A DNA stretch of 64,000 nt from assembly GCF_001540865.1 (NCBI RefSeq), contig NC_033626.1, positions 10,819,446-10,883,445 on the forward strand, given 5' to 3'. Of the stretch, positions 59,328-64,000 are shown in pieces; the stretch's first letter is position 1, and every line of letters begins with the position of its first letter. The notes beneath the pieces were generated by a model. It was not told the DNA's origin. It worked only from the letters and a program-made list of their open reading frames with translations, and did not search any database. A program made the position numbers and the translations under genes. This stretch comes from Ananas comosus (taxonomy: Eukaryota; Streptophyta; Magnoliopsida; Poales; Bromeliaceae).

Positions 59328-59435
59328 TTTTTAAAAAATAGGTAGCTCGCTACCTGTTCCGTTTATTTCATTAAGAAATAAATTTAGCTGGAAATGTGAA
59401 TCAACTAGGATTCGAACTTGGGACCTCAGGTACCA
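59328..59435 (-). mobile_element. tRNA-like SINE, copy S8, 5'-truncated
   Basis: The tail GGTAGCTCGCTACC, the body and the box-B-like region are present; the first part of the head is missing. ACTCCAAATTGACTAT lies on both sides (59312-59327 and 59436-59451), so the truncated copy inserted as such. Confidence 0.85.
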
Positions 59436-59451
59436 ACTCCAAATTGACTAT

Positions 59452-60786
59452 TATTTTGATTGTTTGTGTGACAAATGAAGGTGTCGCAGATACTTCATAA
59501 ATATTAAATAATTACTCCTACATACATATGTAGAACATATGTATGTGCACACCATTTCTAAAAATTTAAACACCTGTGACACACTTGAACTTTCCCAGAC
59601 AATATATAATTATTGATAGAATTAACGTTATTTCTGGAATGAGTGGTCAATTAATTGAAGCATCATAGTGAATTTTGTTCTTTTAATTAACTTTTTGATT
59701 GGTAATTTGTAATAGTGCTGCTACAATTCAAGTGTCCCAAGTTACCAGATTGCTCAACTCTTATCCAAAATAAGTTTAAGATTCTGTTTGAATGCCAAAA
59801 TATATTATTAAATAACATTTTATACACTATGAAGATTTTTTTTTTTAATTATAATGGCATATTAGAAGTTCGATTTTTATATTCTGGAAAGTCTTTATTG
59901 TCATAATCTAGTGACATAAATATTACAAGATAATTTGTCTTATTCCAAAATATGACTTGAATTCTGACTTTTGTTTGCCTTTCCGAGTATTAATTTGATC
60001 ATATTTTTTTATTTATTAAGTGCTATAAATTCCTTGAATAAGTAAAGAATAAACATGTAGAATTAGATATTAGTGCATTTAAACAGCCCCTAAGGTTTTT
60101 AAGTAAAACTCTTCTCAAGATGATTTTTATATAGAATTTACGTTAACGTGATATTAATCACTCAATCTCTCACTGACTATCTCTAGTGCAAGTAGCTAGC
60201 AAAGAGCTTGACGGTCGATTAGTATTTGAGTTTGTAAGTTTGAAGCGTAATAATTCACATTAACAGCTAAGTAAGCGCATTTCGAAAAAAGAAAAAGGAA
60301 AAAAAAACTCTGTATCATTTTTTTCCTCAAAAAAAGAAAAAGGAAAAAAAAAACGAAGCAGCAGCATGCTCTCGGTGTTCTAATTGGTTGAGCCATACAT
60401 TTTGAACAAAACTGAGGGATCATAATCTTTTTCTCAATCCACAATTAATCCATCCGTGTGTGTAAAGCCAACGAGTTGACTTTTCTCCAAAAAAAGGTCA
60501 AGAGTTTGACTTTCGAGATGGCACTGGACACGAGCACGACAGGCTTATGAGACCCGCATATACAAAATCACACATGTCACGTTACTTTTGGCCTCTGGAG
60601 CTATTATTTGCGCTAGTTGGAGCAGCCAATATATAGTCTTCGATGGAGAATTAATAATATTATTATACGAAAAAGCTTAAAATGAACAGCACCTCATTCC
60701 TCTTTATCGGGTCCTTCTAAATTTGTCATTTAATACAATGTTGAGATTTGAGGAAATATAATTATAAATTGAAATAAATCTTTAAA
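59452..60786. other. AT-rich intergenic sequence, nothing seen
   Basis: I found no reading frame with a motif and no paired terminal repeat. Confidence 0.45.
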
Positions 60787-61363
60787 GTCAAGATTTTCGC
60801 GTGGTTAGTATTGAAAAATAAAATACTAACGGCGGACAATCTCTAGAGAAGGGGCTGGAGCGGGGATAACCGATGTGTATACTGTTTGGAGGAACTGGAG
60901 ACGGTGAATCACCTGTTCGCAGAATGTGGTGGTGTCAAAGCTCTGCTGGAGAGACTTTTACCTAACAAACATTTCGTACGTAATTGTGCATCTGTCAAGG
61001 GGATTTGGAAGGGGAGCGGTAGCATCGGAGGTGCACAGGGGGTAGAGAATTAGCGATTATTACTGCTACTTGGTGGATCCTCTGGTTGGAAAGGAACAGA
61101 AGAATCTTCGAGAAGACAAAACGACCGCTGGGGTACCTGTTGGCTGAGATTAGAACCCTCAAAGACTTTTGGAGTAGCTTCGGCACCCGTACTTTGAGTT
61201 GATGTTCTGCTATCTATCTTTTCTCTCTTTTTCTCCTTGCTTTTTTAGTTTAGTGTGTTTTCTTTTTCCTTTTCCTTAAGAGGCCACGGCTGCCTCACTT
61301 TGTAGCCAAGTTCATTTTCCAAATGAATGAAGCGGTAGCACGCTACCTTTTCTCAAAAAAAAA
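60787..61363 (+). mobile_element. 5'-truncated LINE, zf-RVT end only
   Basis: Broken frames encode VKIFAWLVLKNKILTADNL, LETVNHLFAEC and WWILWLERNRRIFEKTKR, the same C-terminal zf-RVT region as the LINE at 27055. The 3' end is AATGAAGCGGTAGCACGCTACC plus poly(A). AAATCTTTAAA flanks it (60776-60786 and 61364-61374). It contains stops and frameshifts and is dead. Confidence 0.85.
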
Positions 61364-61374
61364 AAATCTTTAAA

Positions 61375-62691
61375 ATTCGTGTGCGTGATAAATCACACAT
61401 GTTGTCTCACCAAGCTGCTTCAGCGATATTTTGTTGGAAAGTTCTTCAAGACTTAAACGAAGTTGTGCTTTTGATTAGTTATTTGTTGCATACTGGCTGT
61501 GTAGTGCATGCATGTCTCCTTGTAGAGTTGGGACCGCAGCGTACGTAGGTTGCTACGTACGTTCTTTTAATATATTGCATGCATGGTTCATGTAAGAGAC
61601 AAGTAGACGTGCCATTCGACTAATAAAATCTTTCTTAAAGTGAAAAAGTCTACGCTTTGCACGTACATGTTATATAACAATTTTGATGGACATAGTATGG
61701 TTCAGCTACGACACCAGTTTGGCGTGTTTGGTAAGCACGAAGTTACCTTCGGAGCTCGCTCCTCAGCGGATCGATGAAGAGCTGAGTAAATCAGAGGCAC
61801 AAACTTACCACTTGATAGATTGTGAGCAATGTTTACGATCGAGTTACATAATTATTTACTTGCGTAGGATCTCAAACTTACCAAACATGCCAAAATCAAT
61901 GAAGCACAGAACTTAGAAACTATGCCTCTGATACATGTTGCCCCCACTTTTTATATATATGAAGATTTAGAGTTATTTTTAATTAAGAAGATGTAGAAGA
62001 GCTAATAAACGATTATGCTGCAGAAAGGAAAAGCAGTTTCTTATCATATAATAGTTTTCAATCCTCTTGATTAAAAAAAAAAAAGGAACTCTTATGGGCA
62101 CCAATAAAAAGATGATCTTTTAGATAATATCAATATGTGGGACTATTAGTTATTATAAGTTGAAAAATAAAAAAATATTAATAGGTTATTGTATCTTGCG
62201 GTAGTGTTGTGCTTTTCTGCGAAGGTGCTAAAAAAAAAAAGGCTTTCGATCTCTACATAACAGGAATTCATAATATCAGTTATTAGTACCTGCACGTGTG
62301 TGACGAATTTAATTAAAGGATCTACCTGAGTGCTAGGATAGAATTAAGAATAGTTGTATTTAATTTGACTTTTAAGGTGTTTATATTTTATTTATTATTG
62401 AGTTACATCTGACCTTTACAATATATATATCTATGAAACTATATGAAGCCAGAATAATTCTTGCCACATGGCAAGTTATCTTTCATCCCTCTTTGAAAGA
62501 ACAAAATGAAAAATTTAATAATTAATAATTGATATAAATATAATCACAATAATAACTATAGTTTAATATATAATTAATACATATAATTAACCTAATATTG
62601 TCAATAATCTTTTTGGCTTCCATGATTAGTAACCGAAAGTAATTAGCTTCATGAATCACAATAATAACTATACTTTAATATATAATTAATA
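61375..62691. other. Intergenic sequence ending at an N
   Basis: No supported gene. A roughly 35-bp segment around 62546 (CACAATAATAACTATAGTTT) recurs at 62656, just before the N at 62692, which suggests an overlap left unmerged. Confidence 0.5.
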
Positions 62692-62692
62692 N

Positions 62693-63102
62693 GAAAATAA
62701 ATTTTGCGATTTTTCGATATCATTTGCCTAGTGATCGAAGTAGCTCAAAATCAACGGCTGAAAATAAAAATCTTACAAAATATGATGATATGACATTAAA
62801 ATTTTAGATCAAAGTTATTGATCTTGTTTTATATGGTATAAAGAATTTTCTATCAAAATTTCATGTGATTTGGATATTTCTACACCGTTAAACTTGCAAA
62901 TGGCTATTACGGCCATTAAAATTATTGATTTTGAGCACCTTCGATCACTAGGCAAATGATATTGAAAAATCACAAAATTTATTTTCTCAGTACTTCAAAT
63001 ACTCTAGATCAACTCTAACAGAGCCGATCGTCGATTCGAAAGTCTGAACATCGAAAATAACTTGGAAGCACGGAGGGCTCCGTGCTTCCAGAAGCATACC
63101 AG

Positions 63103-63108
<6 letters not shown>
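62693..63108. mobile_element. TA-associated palindromic MITE, class B (copy B9, left end missing)
   Basis: It starts abruptly after the N at GAAAATAAATTTTGCGATTT, which is about 120 bases inside a class B element. The right arm is complete, with GAAGCACGGAGGGCTCCGTG hairpin and AGCATACCAGCC end. Confidence 0.85.

Positions 63109-63109
<1 letters not shown>

Positions 63110-63156
<47 letters not shown>
63110..63156 (+). repeat. (CT)n(TA)n compound microsatellite
   Basis: About 16 CT units then a short TA run between class B copies B9 and B10. Confidence 0.95.
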
Positions 63157-63807
<651 letters not shown>

Positions 63808-64000
63808 GTATTTGACTTTTAAATATGCTCAAATTTAGCATAGTGTAAATGCAAATATATATAGTTTTTGCTTCAACTACAAGTGGTCAACTGAATAGAT
63901 TTAAATATTTTTGAATTAAAACAATTTATTTGTTGAGTTGACCGTAAACAGTGCCAAAATTTCTGGGAGAAGTCGCATGCAATTGTCTTAATTATGACCA

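Noticed and set aside
61683..61916. 77-codon plus-strand frame
   Set aside because: No motif, no splice context and no similarity that I recognise.

Overview
This is plant nuclear DNA, most likely from a non-grass monocot. The evidence is spliceosomal genes with GT..AG introns, GC-rich first exons set in AT-rich flanks, and plant-only gene families (a plastid import component and a GT37 fucosyltransferase). Pineapple or a relative would fit, but that is inference and I could not test it. There is no prokaryotic content.

Six protein-coding genes can be read, and five are rebuilt exon by exon with matching phases. They are: (1) a Golgi GT37 alpha-fucosyltransferase on the minus strand, two exons, 4459-7778; (2) Tic22, a chloroplast protein-import component, minus strand, eight exons, 21327-26193; (3) a single-exon calmodulin-like protein on the plus strand, 29424-29969; (4) a PLAC8/cell-number-regulator protein, minus strand, four exons spread over 30783-39504 by a 5.7 kb intron; (5) RAD54, a SWI2/SNF2 recombination ATPase, plus strand, 21 exons, 43330-52421; (6) a poorly known DUF1645/MAKR-like protein, minus strand, two exons, 55766-56804. 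They do not form one pathway and look like ordinary neighbours.

The rest is dense in short mobile elements: a tRNA-like SINE family (eight copies, most with target-site duplications), 5'-truncated LINEs of one family (three copies), a TRIM with an initiator-Met-tRNA type primer-binding site, and hAT-, Harbinger- and Mutator-type MITEs. The largest group is a set of TA-microsatellite-flanked near-palindromic elements in two size classes (about 230 bp, class A; about 550 bp, class B), packed mainly into PLAC8 intron 3 and the right edge. Both classes carry the same exchangeable hairpin modules near their ends, which is the most interesting signal here. The LINE and SINE share a 3' tail containing a palindrome.

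Sequence quality needs care. There are five single-base Ns, and four of them sit on abrupt junctions: the edge of a 674-bp-arm perfect palindrome, a duplicated PLAC8 exon 2, and two broken MITEs. Stretches at 32.3-36.0 kb and 39.9-40.5 kb look rich in indels.
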